64,000 bases of DNA from Candidatus Cetobacterium colombiensis (GTDB lineage Bacteria > Fusobacteriota > Fusobacteriia > Fusobacteriales > Fusobacteriaceae), in assembly GCF_033962415.1 (NCBI RefSeq), contig NZ_JAVIKH010000001.1, positions 62,001 through 126,000 of the forward strand. Direction: 5' to 3'. Numbering within the stretch: position 1 is the first letter of the stretch; every line of letters starts with the position of its first letter. This document shows positions 26,292-35,095 of this stretch, piece after piece. The notes beneath the pieces are model-generated. The model saw only the letters and a list, made by a program, of their open reading frames with translations. It had not been told where the DNA came from and searched no databases. The translations under genes were made by a program, and so were the position numbers.

Positions 26292-27453
26292 TGTTTTCTC
26301 CCTCCTCTAAAATCTCTAAGAAAAGTTTCGTTATATTATCATTTGGAGCTAATCCCATTGTTTCCTCTTTAAAAAATTCTACAAAAGCCTCTTCTAAAGT
26401 CTGTTCGTTATAATTTGAAACTTCTTTTTCTTTCTCTTCTATTTGGATAATTGGAATTATCTCTAGTATATTTTTATTACTTTTTATCTTTCTAATTGTA
26501 GAATTTGTCAAAGGCTCCTCTAATTTTACATTTAAATATATCCATTCATTAGATTCCATAAGCTCTAAAGATTTATCAATGGCTTCTTCTGCTCCTGTAA
26601 CGATATATTCTTTAATAGGTTTATAGTTTTCTAAAGGAATCTCTTTAACTTGTGTTTCCTCATTTGAGATATCTGCAATAAATATCTTTTTATCAAATTT
26701 ATTTTCTGTAACTCTATATTCTATTGGTGAACCACAGTAGTAAGCATTTTTACTTTTAAACACAATTGGTTTATGTACATGACCTAAAGCTATATAGTTT
26801 GCTGTAGGTAAATCATTTACACCTATAGCTCTTGAACCACCTAATTCTAAAGCAACTTCTCCCTCTCCCATAGAACCAGCTACATATATATGTGTCATTA
26901 CCAAACTTGGTATATCTTCGTTGTTTTTCTCTACTCCCTCTTGAAGAATCTCTCGAATTCTAACGTTAAATTTTGTATCATCAAACGTTTCATTTAATGT
27001 AGCTTCACTTGGAAATGGTAGATTATACAAATATATTTTTTTATTATCTTTTTCTATGAAAATTCCACCTGGAACACTTTTATATACATTAAGACTTCCG
27101 TATTTTCCCACTTCAATCTCTTGAAAAGCTCTTTCGTAAATTATAACACCGTAATCTTTAGCTAAATGTGAAACAGCTGTTAATCTTTGAGGATTATCAT
27201 GATTTCCAGGAATTACAACAATTCCTACTTTCCCATTTAAAGATAACTGTTTTATACTATCAAAAAATAATTTTTCTGCTTCAGCAGATGGATTATAGGT
27301 ATCATAAATATCTCCTGCTAAAAGAATTAGATCAATTTCATTATTTCTAACCATATTTTCTAAGGCATTAATAAACAATTTTTGTTCTAATATTCTAGAT
27401 TGACCTTCAAGTTTTTTTCCTAAATGCCAATCAGAAGTATGAAGTACTCTCAT
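26278..27453 (-). CDS. sbcD: Exonuclease subunit SbcD
   Basis: 391 residues. Mre11-type phosphoesterase motifs are all present: HTSDWHLGK, LAGDIYDT, IPGNHDN, MTHIYVAG and LGHVHKP. It is the manganese-dependent nuclease subunit paired with SbcC, first gene of the sbcDC(-murI) group, in the usual D-then-C order. The C-terminal about 60 residues (EEKEKEVSNYNEQTLEEAFVEF) form the helical SbcC-binding end. Confidence 0.96.
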   Translation of the reverse strand: MRVLHTSDWHLGKKLEGQSRILEQKLFINALENMVRNNEIDLILLAGDIYDTYNPSAEAEKLFFDSIKQLSLNGKVGIVVIPGNHDNPQRLTAVSHLAKDYGVIIYERAFQEIEVGKYGSLNVYKSVPGGIFIEKDNKKIYLYNLPFPSEATLNETFDDTKFNVRIREILQEGVEKNNEDIPSLVMTHIYVAGSMGEGEVALELGGSRAIGVNDLPTANYIALGHVHKPIVFKSKNAYYCGSPIEYRVTENKFDKKIFIADISNEETQVKEIPLENYKPIKEYIVTGAEEAIDKSLELMESNEWIYLNVKLEEPLTNSTIRKIKSNKNILEIIPIIQIEEKEKEVSNYNEQTLEEAFVEFFKEETMGLAPNDNITKLFLEILEEGENNETN

Positions 27454-27532
27454 ATTATATACCCCCTTAATGAATTATTCTTACTATTACAGTGTATCAC
27501 TGAATTTAACAAAATTCAAATTTAAAGATAAT

Positions 27533-27560
27533 AAAAAAAGGTTGCTATACACAACCTTTT
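27533..27560 (-). terminator. Terminator of PTS gene
   Basis: 9-bp stem AAAAGGTTG / CAACCTTTT (27536-27544 / 27552-27560), with a U run on the minus strand, just after the PTS stop codon. Confidence 0.8.
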
Positions 27561-27570
27561 ACTTATAAAC

Positions 27571-29028
27571 TTATTTTCCTGTCATTCTTTTTAAAGCGTT
27601 TGCAACAAACTCAACTTGAGTTCCTACGATTACTTGAACAGATGTTTTGCTTGGCTTTAAAACTCCAGCAATTCCTAATTTTTTAATTTCAGTATCGTTA
27701 ACTAAAGAGCTATCTTTTACATCAAGTCTTAGTCTAGTGATACAGTTATCAACAACAACTAGGTTATCAGATCCACCTAAAAGTGGTAATAGTCTTTCTG
27801 CTAATTCATCGTTAGTTGTAGCTTTTGATGTTGAAGTCGAATCTTCTGATTCATCAGCATCCTCTCTTCCTGGAGTTTTAAGATTAAACTTTTTAATGAT
27901 GAAGTAGAAGATAAAGTAGTATAAGAAGAAGAACACAATACCTTGTACTATTAGCATAAACCAATTAACAGCTAATGGGTTTCTAGATGATAATAACATA
28001 TCTATTAAACCAGCAGAGAATCCAAATCCTGCAATCCAGTGCATAGTTGCAGCTATAAATAAAGATACACCAGTTAATATAGCATGCACTAAATATAATC
28101 CTGGAGCAACGAACATAAATGCGAACTCTAAAGGCTCAGTAACTCCTGTTAAGAAAGTTGCAAAACCAGCAGCAATCATAATTGATTTTATTTTATCTTT
28201 GTTTTCAGGCTTAGCAGTTCTAACAAATGCTACAGCAGCTCCTAAAAGTCCAAACATCATTATTGGGAAGAATCCAGCTTGATACATTCCTGTAACACCT
28301 GGGATTCCAGTTCCATTAGCAATTGATTGAGCTCCACCTAAGAATTTAGGTATATCATTAATTCCAGCAACGTCAAACCAGAATACTGAGTTTAAAGCGT
28401 GGTGTAATCCAACAGGGATTAATAATCTGTTTAAGAATCCATAGATTCCAGCTCCAACAGCACCCATTCCACTGATTGCCTCTCCGAAAGTAACTAAACC
28501 ATCATAGATACCAGGCCATACGTACATTAAAAGGAACGCAACAATAATCATAACAAATGAAGTTATAATTGGAACTAATCTTTTTCCACTGAAGAAAGAT
28601 AAAGCTTTTGGTAACTCAACATCACTGAATTTATTGTATAAAGCCGATGAGATAACTCCAACTAAAATACCAATAAATTGGTTGTTAATTTTGCTAAATC
28701 CAACAGGAACATTGTCAATTTTCATAATTTGACCTACAGCTCCAGGTGATAAAAGAGTAGTAATTACTAAGAATCCTACTAATCCAGTTAAAGCAGCAGA
28801 ACCGTTTTTGTCCTTAGACATTCCAAATGCAACACCCACTGCAAATAATATAGGCATTTGATCTATAATAGCTGCCCCTGATTTAATAAAGAAAGCAGCG
28901 ATTGCACTGTTTCCTCCCCAACCAGTTGGGTCAATAAAGTAACCTAAGCCTAATAAAATTGCAGCAGCTGGTAAAACAGCAACAGGAACCATTAGGGCTT
29001 TACCTATTTTTTGTAAATAACCAAACAT
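27571..29028 (-). CDS. PTS transporter EIICB, glucose/N-acetylglucosamine family
   Basis: 485 residues. An N-terminal EIIC domain with about ten membrane helices starts FGYLQKIGKALMVPVAVLPAAAILLG and carries the family loop TEPLEFAFMFVAPGLY. A linker rich in Asp/Glu/Ser/Thr (about 380-400) leads to an EIIB domain with the phosphocysteine in DNCITRLRL (Cys429). It imports and phosphorylates a hexose such as glucose or GlcNAc. No EIIA domain is fused, so it depends on a separate EIIA. Single gene with its own promoter and terminator. The exact sugar cannot be read from sequence. Confidence 0.92.
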   Translation of the reverse strand: MFGYLQKIGKALMVPVAVLPAAAILLGLGYFIDPTGWGGNSAIAAFFIKSGAAIIDQMPILFAVGVAFGMSKDKNGSAALTGLVGFLVITTLLSPGAVGQIMKIDNVPVGFSKINNQFIGILVGVISSALYNKFSDVELPKALSFFSGKRLVPIITSFVMIIVAFLLMYVWPGIYDGLVTFGEAISGMGAVGAGIYGFLNRLLIPVGLHHALNSVFWFDVAGINDIPKFLGGAQSIANGTGIPGVTGMYQAGFFPIMMFGLLGAAVAFVRTAKPENKDKIKSIMIAAGFATFLTGVTEPLEFAFMFVAPGLYLVHAILTGVSLFIAATMHWIAGFGFSAGLIDMLLSSRNPLAVNWFMLIVQGIVFFFLYYFIFYFIIKKFNLKTPGREDADESEDSTSTSKATTNDELAERLLPLLGGSDNLVVVDNCITRLRLDVKDSSLVNDTEIKKLGIAGVLKPSKTSVQVIVGTQVEFVANALKRMTGK

Positions 29029-29077
29029 ATTTTCCCTCCTAAATTAAATTGTTATTTTGAAATTTTATTTCTAATCT

Positions 29078-29106
29078 ATTTTATAATAAAAGAATTATTG
29101 TGTCAA
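29078..29106 (-). promoter_or_regulatory. Promoter of PTS gene
   Basis: On the minus strand, TTGACA (29106-29101), a 17-base spacer, and TAAAAT (29083-29078). Confidence 0.7.
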
Positions 29107-29188
29107 GTACATTTCATATTTTTATTGAACATATAAATTGTATTAGAAACATTATACAAAAAATATTTTACTTTTTTGTGAAATGTGA

Positions 29189-29194
29189 TATAAT
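29189..29194 (+). promoter_or_regulatory. -10 of fluoride-riboswitch transcript
   Basis: TATAAT, extended by TG at 29186-29187, placing the transcription start near 29201, 13 bases before the aptamer. A weak TTTACT lies 16 bases upstream. Confidence 0.65.
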
Positions 29195-29213
29195 AAATTT
29201 GTATTTTATAAAT

Positions 29214-29287
29214 AGGCGATGGAGTTCGCCATTAAACGCGAAACGCTAATGACTCCTACTCTTTTTTTAAGGGTAGGAGTCTTTTTT
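29214..29287 (+). promoter_or_regulatory. Fluoride riboswitch (crcB motif) with intrinsic terminator
   Basis: The aptamer 29214-29259 has every conserved piece: AGGCGATGGAGTTCGCC, then TAAACGC, then GCTAATGACTCCTAC. It closely resembles the Bacillus cereus crcB riboswitch as I remember it. The 3' strand GACTCCTAC (29251-29259) can instead pair with GTAGGAGTC (29273-29281) followed by six T residues, making a terminator. Fluoride binding should hold the aptamer and prevent termination, switching the downstream antiporter gene on. Confidence 0.93.
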
Positions 29288-29306
29288 GTTTTAAAAAGGA
29301 GAGAGA

Positions 29307-30509
29307 ATGATGTATTTTATAACTTTTATTTTTTTAATTTTTTTAGCTTTCTATTCAAATTTTTTAGGAAAAATTGTAGAGAAAATTAAATTACCTTCAC
29401 TAATAGGAATGATGATAGCAGGTGCCTTAATAGGACCTTATGGATTTAATAAAATTCCAAATTTAGCTTTAACATTGGCTCCAATACTAAAAGATGTAGC
29501 TTTAATTATCGTTTTATTTATTGGAGGATTAGGAATAGGTGCTGATCAAATAAAAAAAATTGGTCGACCTGCAGTACTTTTAAGTATTATTCCTGCTACT
29601 TTAGAGGGGTTTGCAATAGCATATTTATCAACTATATTTTTGAATTTTTCTTTTGTACAAGGAGCAATTCTAGGATTTATAATAGCGGCTGTAAGCCCTG
29701 CAGTTTTAATTCCGTCTATGGTAAGTTTAATAGATAAAAATGTGGGCCAAAAAAAATCTATCCCTCAACTGTTATTAGTTGGAGCGTCTGCCGACGATTC
29801 TATAGCGATAACTCTTTTTACTTCGTTTTTAGCTATATATTTTCAAAAACTAGATGGTGGAACTTTTGATTTTAAAACTCAGCTGTTAACTATCCCAGTT
29901 TCTATTGTATTTAGTTTACTTATTGGATGGGGAGTTGGTTTTGTTGGTAAACTTAGTTTTTTAAAAATCAAAAATCTAAAATTAAAAATACTAACTGTTT
30001 TTATCATATGTTTATCGTTGAGATATATTGAAAATAAATTCCATTTTTCTTTATATAATTCATTATTAACAATAATGTCTTTAGGTTTTTTTATACGTTA
30101 CTATGGAAAAGATAGTTATAAAGATATCCAAAATGGTATGAATAACATTTGGAAATATGGAAAAATTTATCTTTTCACTTTTGTTGGTATGGCTATAAAT
30201 CCAAGTTTAGTTGGAGGATATTTCTTTATAGGATTAACTATTTTAACTTACTCTTTATCTATTCGTTCAGTGGGAGTTTTAATTGCTCTTATAGGAACTA
30301 ACTTAACCTATAAAGAAAGATTATTTTGTGTTATTGCATATTTACCAAAAGCTACTGTTCAATCTGCAAAGGCTGGAATTCCACTACAGATGGGAGTTGC
30401 AGGTGGAGAAGTTATGCAAGCAATAGCAATTTTAAGTGTTTTAATAACTGCTCCATTAGGTGCAATTGGAATAAATTCATCATATAAAAAACTATTGAAG
30501 AACTCTTAG
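29307..30509 (+). CDS. Cation:proton antiporter under fluoride riboswitch
   Basis: 400 residues with about 12 membrane helices of the CPA (Na+/H+ exchanger-like) fold. The start (FYSNFLGKIVEKIKLPSLIGMMIAGALIGP) and GASADDSIAITLF, with the paired aspartates of the ion site, are typical. It exchanges protons for a monovalent cation. Because a fluoride riboswitch precedes it, the likely role is relief of fluoride or acid/cation stress; direct fluoride transport is not established. No CrcB/Fluc or CLC-F gene is adjacent. GGAG precedes ATG 29307 (a second ATG follows at 29310). No obvious terminator separates it from the next operon. Confidence 0.9.
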   Translation: MMYFITFIFLIFLAFYSNFLGKIVEKIKLPSLIGMMIAGALIGPYGFNKIPNLALTLAPILKDVALIIVLFIGGLGIGADQIKKIGRPAVLLSIIPATLEGFAIAYLSTIFLNFSFVQGAILGFIIAAVSPAVLIPSMVSLIDKNVGQKKSIPQLLLVGASADDSIAITLFTSFLAIYFQKLDGGTFDFKTQLLTIPVSIVFSLLIGWGVGFVGKLSFLKIKNLKLKILTVFIICLSLRYIENKFHFSLYNSLLTIMSLGFFIRYYGKDSYKDIQNGMNNIWKYGKIYLFTFVGMAINPSLVGGYFFIGLTILTYSLSIRSVGVLIALIGTNLTYKERLFCVIAYLPKATVQSAKAGIPLQMGVAGGEVMQAIAILSVLITAPLGAIGINSSYKKLLKNS

Positions 30510-30601
30510 TTTAAAATAAAAAAAGGAAAAAAATTATTTTTAAGTAACTACAAGTAGGGGCTATTCATTTACACAAATTTATATTTTGAGGTGAGAGGAA
30601 T

Positions 30602-31762
30602 ATGATTGAGTTTAAAAATATTACAAAATCTTATGATAAAAAAACACTTATTTTAAAAAATATAAATTTTAAAATAAAAACTGGAGAATTTATCATATTA
30701 ATTGGTGAATCTGGTTGTGGTAAAACAACTACAATGAAATTAATTAACAGATTGATAGATCCCACAGATGGAGTTATTTTAATAGATGGCGAAGATGTAA
30801 GTAAAATAAATCCTATAACTCTTAGAAGAAGAATAGGCTACGTGATACAAAAAGAGGGACTTATGCCACATATGACAATTGGAGAAAATATAGAGCTCGT
30901 TCCTAAACTTTTAAAATGGGATAAGAAAAAAAGAAAAGATAGAGCATATGAACTTCTTAATATTTTAAATTTAAATCCTGATATATATTATGAAAAATTT
31001 CCTCATGAGTTGTCAGGAGGACAAAAACAAAGAGTTGGAATTGCGAGAGCTTTAGCTACAAATCCAGATATAATACTTATGGATGAACCTTTTTCAGCTT
31101 TAGATCCCATTACAAGAGAGAGCATACAAGATGAAATTTTAAAATTACAAAAAGAATTAGGGAAAACAATTATTTTTGTAACTCATGATATGGATGAAGC
31201 TATAAAGTTAGGTGAAAAAATAGCTTTTTTAAAAGATGGAGAGATTTTACAATTTGGAACGCCAGATGAAATTTTAAAAAAACCAGCTTCTGAATATATT
31301 GAGCAATTTATTGGAAAAGATAGAATATGGAAAACTCCAAAAAAATTATTAGTTTCAGATATTATGTCTAAACATTATTGGACAATTGAAAAAAGAAGTA
31401 ATATTTCAAGAGCTTTTAACTTGCTTAAAACCCATGATATAGATTTCTTAATTGTCACAGAATCAGAAGGAGCTAAATATAGTGAACCTTTAGGCATCAT
31501 TTTTAGAAAAAACTTAATTCATGCAATGGAAAATAATATATTGAGAGTAAGAGATGTCATGGATACTGATTTTCTTACTATAGATAAAGACAGTCATCTG
31601 TTAGATGCATTAAATAAAATGTCAAGTATTAGTGCTAAAGTTATTCCAGTTATTGATGATAAAAAAAACTTAACTGGAGTCATTACAAACTTAGGACTTG
31701 TTAGTGCTATTAATAAAATTGCTCCAAATTCAGATTTTTCTGATAAAGGAGGTGGTCTATGA
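30602..31762 (+). CDS. Osmolyte (glycine betaine/carnitine/choline type) ABC transporter ATPase
   Basis: 386 residues. Walker A GESGCGKTT, signature LSGGQKQR, Walker B IILMDEPFSALDP and the switch histidine in THDMDEA are intact. The C-terminal third carries two CBS domains (from about residue 250), as in OpuCA/ProV, which sense ionic strength or cyclic-di-AMP in relatives. GAGGTGAGAGG precedes the ATG. It overlaps the permease gene by four bases and energises uptake of a compatible solute. Confidence 0.93.
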   Translation: MIEFKNITKSYDKKTLILKNINFKIKTGEFIILIGESGCGKTTTMKLINRLIDPTDGVILIDGEDVSKINPITLRRRIGYVIQKEGLMPHMTIGENIELVPKLLKWDKKKRKDRAYELLNILNLNPDIYYEKFPHELSGGQKQRVGIARALATNPDIILMDEPFSALDPITRESIQDEILKLQKELGKTIIFVTHDMDEAIKLGEKIAFLKDGEILQFGTPDEILKKPASEYIEQFIGKDRIWKTPKKLLVSDIMSKHYWTIEKRSNISRAFNLLKTHDIDFLIVTESEGAKYSEPLGIIFRKNLIHAMENNILRVRDVMDTDFLTIDKDSHLLDALNKMSSISAKVIPVIDDKKNLTGVITNLGLVSAINKIAPNSDFSDKGGGL

Positions 31763-33315
31763 ACTCTTTCATCAGATACTTTATCGATAAATTACCAGAA
31801 GTCCATATAGCTTTAATGCAACATATTGAAATAACAGGGCTAGCTGTGGCTATTGCAATTTTAATTGGAGTTCCAATAGGAATAGTTATAATTAAAAATG
31901 AGCAACTTTCTAAAATAGTATTAACTGTTGCAGGAGTTTTTCAAACAATTCCAAGTTTAGCTTTGTTTGGATTAATAATTCCAATTATGGGAATAGGAGT
32001 TGCTCCAGCAGTTTTCGTATTATTTTTATATTCTTTACTTCCAATAATAACAAATACATATATTGGAATAAAAGGGGTAGACAAATCAACCATTCAAGCT
32101 GCCGTAGGAATGGGAATGACAAATTTCCAAGTTTTAATAAAAGTTAAACTTCCAATAGCAGTAGCTGTTATAATGGGAGGAATTAGAATATCTACTGTTG
32201 CTACAATAGGAACTGCAACAATTGCTGCATTAATTGGTGCAGGTGGACTGGGAGAGCTTATTTTTAGAGGAATTTCTACAAGTAATAATAATTTAGTTTT
32301 AACAGGTGCTATTCCAACAGCGATTTTAGCTTTTGTTGCCAATTACTTTTTAGGAGTTTTAGAAAAAGTTTTAACCCCTACAGGGATGTTAGCTAAACCT
32401 AAAGAAAAAAAGAAAAATATTAAAATATTGAAAATAGCAATAGTTTTTTTAGCAGTGGGAATTGGGTATAGATCATATGAAAATTATAAAGAAAAAAATA
32501 CTCCTACTATTATAGTAGGTCATAAAAATTACAACGAGCAGAGAATTTTAGGAATTATGATGTCTCAAGTTATAGAAGCTTATACACCATATAAAGCTAA
32601 AACAGTGGAGCTTGGAACTGGAACAGTTATATTTCAAGCTTTAAAAAGTGGAGATATTGATGTTTATCCAGAATATACTGGAGTAGCATATGCAGCCTAT
32701 TTAGGAAAAAAAGAAAAAGCTGATGCTAAAACTGTATTTGATATTATAAAGGATGAGTACAATGAAAATCATAATTTAGATATTAGAAATCCTATGGGAT
32801 TTGAAAATACTTATGCATTTGCTATGAAACCAGAAGTTGCTGAAAAGTATGGAATAAAAAATATAAGTGATTTAAAAAAATATGCCAATAACATGATATT
32901 AAGTGGTCCTCATGAATTTATGGAGAGGGAAGATGGATTACTTGGAATTCAAAGGGCTTACAATATAAAATTTAAAAGCATTTTATCCATGGATCAAGGG
33001 TTGGTTATAAACTCTTTAGTTTCAGATAAAATAGAAGTGGCTTTAGTTTATTCCACTGATGGATTAATTGCTAAACATAAATTACAACTTTTAGAGGATG
33101 ATTTAAAGTTCTTTCCACCTTACGAAGTTGTAGTTACAATGAGAAAAGGGTATGAAAATTTAAAAAGTAATGTCATTGCATCTTTAGATAGCTTAGTGAA
33201 TTCTTTAAATGAAAATGAGATGCAAGAGTTAAATCTTTTAGCAATTGAAGGAGAAAAGCCAATTGAAAAAATTATTAATGATTTTTTAATAAATAAAGGT
33301 ATAATAAAAGAGTAA
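31759..33315 (+). CDS. Osmolyte ABC transporter permease fused to substrate-binding domain
   Basis: 518 residues. Residues about 1-210 are the permease with the coupling loop seen in GMGMTNFQVLIKVKLPIA; after one more membrane segment (about 225-240) residues 250-518 are an OpuAC/OpuCC-type ligand-binding domain (TIIVGHKNYNEQRILG, YPEYTGVAYAAYL). This fused arrangement is known for quaternary-amine transporters. The binding domain should face the periplasm. With the ATPase it makes a complete two-gene importer. The ligand (betaine, choline or carnitine) is not readable by eye. Confidence 0.92.
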   Translation: MNSFIRYFIDKLPEVHIALMQHIEITGLAVAIAILIGVPIGIVIIKNEQLSKIVLTVAGVFQTIPSLALFGLIIPIMGIGVAPAVFVLFLYSLLPIITNTYIGIKGVDKSTIQAAVGMGMTNFQVLIKVKLPIAVAVIMGGIRISTVATIGTATIAALIGAGGLGELIFRGISTSNNNLVLTGAIPTAILAFVANYFLGVLEKVLTPTGMLAKPKEKKKNIKILKIAIVFLAVGIGYRSYENYKEKNTPTIIVGHKNYNEQRILGIMMSQVIEAYTPYKAKTVELGTGTVIFQALKSGDIDVYPEYTGVAYAAYLGKKEKADAKTVFDIIKDEYNENHNLDIRNPMGFENTYAFAMKPEVAEKYGIKNISDLKKYANNMILSGPHEFMEREDGLLGIQRAYNIKFKSILSMDQGLVINSLVSDKIEVALVYSTDGLIAKHKLQLLEDDLKFFPPYEVVVTMRKGYENLKSNVIASLDSLVNSLNENEMQELNLLAIEGEKPIEKIINDFLINKGIIKE

Positions 33316-33320
33316 AAAAG

Positions 33321-33350
33321 AAAGCTGAAGAAAATTCTTCAGCTTTTGTA
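33321..33350. terminator. Bidirectional terminator
   Basis: 12-bp stem AAAGCTGAAGAA / TTCTTCAGCTTT (33321-33332 / 33335-33346), loop AA, between convergent genes; a U run follows on both strands (interrupted on the minus strand). Confidence 0.8.
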
Positions 33351-33383
33351 ATTTTATTCAGACTGATATTTGCTTTTTAAAAT

Positions 33384-34712
33384 TTATAGAAAAATAAAGT
33401 ATCCAAGTAGGGGCAGTGTTAAAATTAACACAGGGATATTCAATTCTTTATATCTTCCAGTTAATACTTTTATTATAACATGAGATATAATACCCATACT
33501 CATTCCTGTTGCCATGTTATCTGTAAATACAGTAAACATTATTGTTATAACAGCAGGGACAAATTCAGTCATATCTTCCATATCAATAAATTTTATACTT
33601 GTCATCATTAAAATTCCAATGAATATTAATGCAGGTGCTGTGGCAGCAGAAGGAATTATATAAACTATCGGTGTTAAGAATATAGTAAATATAAAACAAA
33701 TTCCCGTTGAAATTGCAGTTAAACCTGTTCTTCCTCCAACTTCAACTCCAGCTGCAGATTCTAAGAATGTTGTTATTGTTGTAGAACCAAAAAGTGATCC
33801 AACAATAGTGGCAATTGAATCTACCAAAAATGGTTTATCCACTTCAGGTAAGTTTCCATTTTCATCTAAAAGTCCAGCTTGAGCAGAAACTCCTAAAAGA
33901 GTTCCTAAAGTACAGAAGAAATCTCCTACGAAAAATGTGAATATTAAAGGTAAAAATGCAAATTTTAAAGCTCCCATGATATCAAGTTTAAATGCGATAC
34001 TTGAAATAGATGGTGGCATAGAGAAAAAGCTTTCAGGGATTTGAGTTATTCCCATCGGAATTCCAAGAAGAGTTGTGACTACAATTCCTATTAAAACTCC
34101 ACCTTTTACTTTATTTAAAACAAGTGCAATTGTTATAAAAAGTCCGATTAAAGACAGTATGGTATTAGGATTAGAAATACTTCCCATAGAAATAGTTCCG
34201 TTAGTAATTGTCATAATTTGACCATTTTTAAATCCAACCATAGCTATAAAAAATCCTACAGCTACTCCTATCGCAAACTTTAAATTTTTAGGTATTGCTT
34301 CAACAATAAGACCTCTTAATCCAAAAACAGTTAAAAGTAAAAATCCTATTCCCGATAAAAATACCATTCCCATAGCAGTTTGCCAATTTACTAATCCACC
34401 AGCAACTAATGTATAAGCGAAAAATGCATTTCCTCCCATTGCTGGGGCCATAGCGAAAGGTCTGTTTGTGTAAAGACCCATAAGAATTGAAAAAACTGCT
34501 GATAATAAAGCGGTAACTATTGTTACAGCCTTCACATCCATTCCAGCTGCACTCATGAACATTGGTTGAACAATTAAAATGTATGCCATTGTCATAAAAG
34601 TGGTAATTCCAGCAGTAACTTCCGTTGAAATTGATGTGTTATAGTGGCTAAGTTGAAAATAAGAATCAATAGCTCTTAGCACACCATTGTTCTTTTGTTT
34701 AATGTTTTCCAT
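33384..34712 (-). CDS. NCS2 nucleobase permease (PbuG/adenine-guanine-hypoxanthine type)
   Basis: 442 residues, about 12-14 membrane helices. Family marks: NTSISTEVTAGITTFMTMAYIL near residue 23, the APAMGGNAFFAYT stretch, DFFCTLGTLLGVS, and ATIVGSLFGSTTITTFLESAAGVEVGGRTG, typical of the AzgA/PbuG subgroup that imports adenine, guanine or hypoxanthine by proton symport. The leader carries a purine riboswitch with a uracil at the ligand-specifying position, suggesting adenine as the regulating base. AGGAGG lies four bases before the ATG. Confidence 0.93.
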   Translation of the reverse strand: MENIKQKNNGVLRAIDSYFQLSHYNTSISTEVTAGITTFMTMAYILIVQPMFMSAAGMDVKAVTIVTALLSAVFSILMGLYTNRPFAMAPAMGGNAFFAYTLVAGGLVNWQTAMGMVFLSGIGFLLLTVFGLRGLIVEAIPKNLKFAIGVAVGFFIAMVGFKNGQIMTITNGTISMGSISNPNTILSLIGLFITIALVLNKVKGGVLIGIVVTTLLGIPMGITQIPESFFSMPPSISSIAFKLDIMGALKFAFLPLIFTFFVGDFFCTLGTLLGVSAQAGLLDENGNLPEVDKPFLVDSIATIVGSLFGSTTITTFLESAAGVEVGGRTGLTAISTGICFIFTIFLTPIVYIIPSAATAPALIFIGILMMTSIKFIDMEDMTEFVPAVITIMFTVFTDNMATGMSMGIISHVIIKVLTGRYKELNIPVLILTLPLLGYFIFL

Positions 34713-34720
34713 TACTCCTC

Positions 34721-34783
34721 CTAATAATAAGCCATTTACGGTGGCTTGTAGAAACTCCTGACCATATTACAGGATTATATCAG
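34721..34783 (-). promoter_or_regulatory. Purine riboswitch, adenine (U74) type, ending on the Shine-Dalgarno
   Basis: On the minus strand: P1 CTGATA (34783-34778), J1/2 with TATAATC, L2 ending ATATGG, J2/3 GTTTCTAC, P3 AAGCCA / TGGCTT around loop CCGTAAA, then A-T-T-A-T and P1 3' strand TATTAG (34726-34721). The base equivalent to position 74 of the B. subtilis xpt aptamer is T (34727), as in adenine aptamers. P2 is one pair shorter than in xpt or add. The P1 3' strand overlaps the first bases of the AGGAGG ribosome site (34722-34717), so ligand binding should hinder translation. Confidence 0.88.
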
Positions 34784-34800
34784 TGATAAAAATACAGGGT

Positions 34801-34829
34801 ATTGTACTATATTTCACAAATTTTGTCAA
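34801..34829 (-). promoter_or_regulatory. Promoter of NCS2 permease gene
   Basis: Minus-strand TTGACA (34829-34824), 17-base spacer, TACAAT (34806-34801). Transcription would start near 34794, about 10 bases before the aptamer, giving a leader of only about 80 bases. Confidence 0.75.
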
Positions 34830-34854
34830 GAATTTATAATTTTACCTAAAAAAA

Positions 34855-34883
34855 TTGACAACATAAAATATAGAATATACATT
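34855..34883 (+). promoter_or_regulatory. Candidate distal promoter of gene 35096
   Basis: TTGACA (34855-34860) followed by TATACA (34876, 15-base spacer) or TACATT (34878, 17-base spacer). If used, it makes a leader of about 200 bases containing the inverted repeats at 34883-34914 and 34949-34992. Confidence 0.4.
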
Positions 34884-34948
34884 TTGTAATCGTTTTTAAA
34901 TATAAATTACAAATATAAATAAATAATAATTATTCTATAGTTTTATGC

Positions 34949-34992
34949 ATAACAAAACTACATATAATGCCTCTTATCTGCAGTTTTGTTAT
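34949..34992. repeat. Long inverted repeat in 35096 leader
   Basis: Perfect 11-bp arms ATAACAAAACT (34949-34959) and AGTTTTGTTAT (34982-34992) around a 22-base loop. It matches no riboswitch class I know. The 383-base gap 34713-35095 otherwise holds the NCS2 promoter/riboswitch and promoters of the rightward gene. Confidence 0.6.
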
Positions 34993-35030
34993 TTGGTAGT
35001 AACTGTTATTAAGAATAATCATGTAAAAAT

Positions 35031-35059
35031 TTGTAAGTTTTAATAAAATATGAGATAAT
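35031..35059 (+). promoter_or_regulatory. Proximal promoter of gene 35096
   Basis: TTGTAA (35031-35036), 17-base spacer, GATAAT (35054-35059) with TG at 35051-35052. It lies downstream of the long inverted repeat. Confidence 0.5.
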
Positions 35060-35095
35060 AATAGATATATTAAAAGTTATTAGGAGGTATAGTAA

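Noticed and set aside
34949-34992. Second purine riboswitch on the plus strand
   Set aside because: It contains ATATAAT but lacks the conserved GTTTCTAC and loop sequences of the class.
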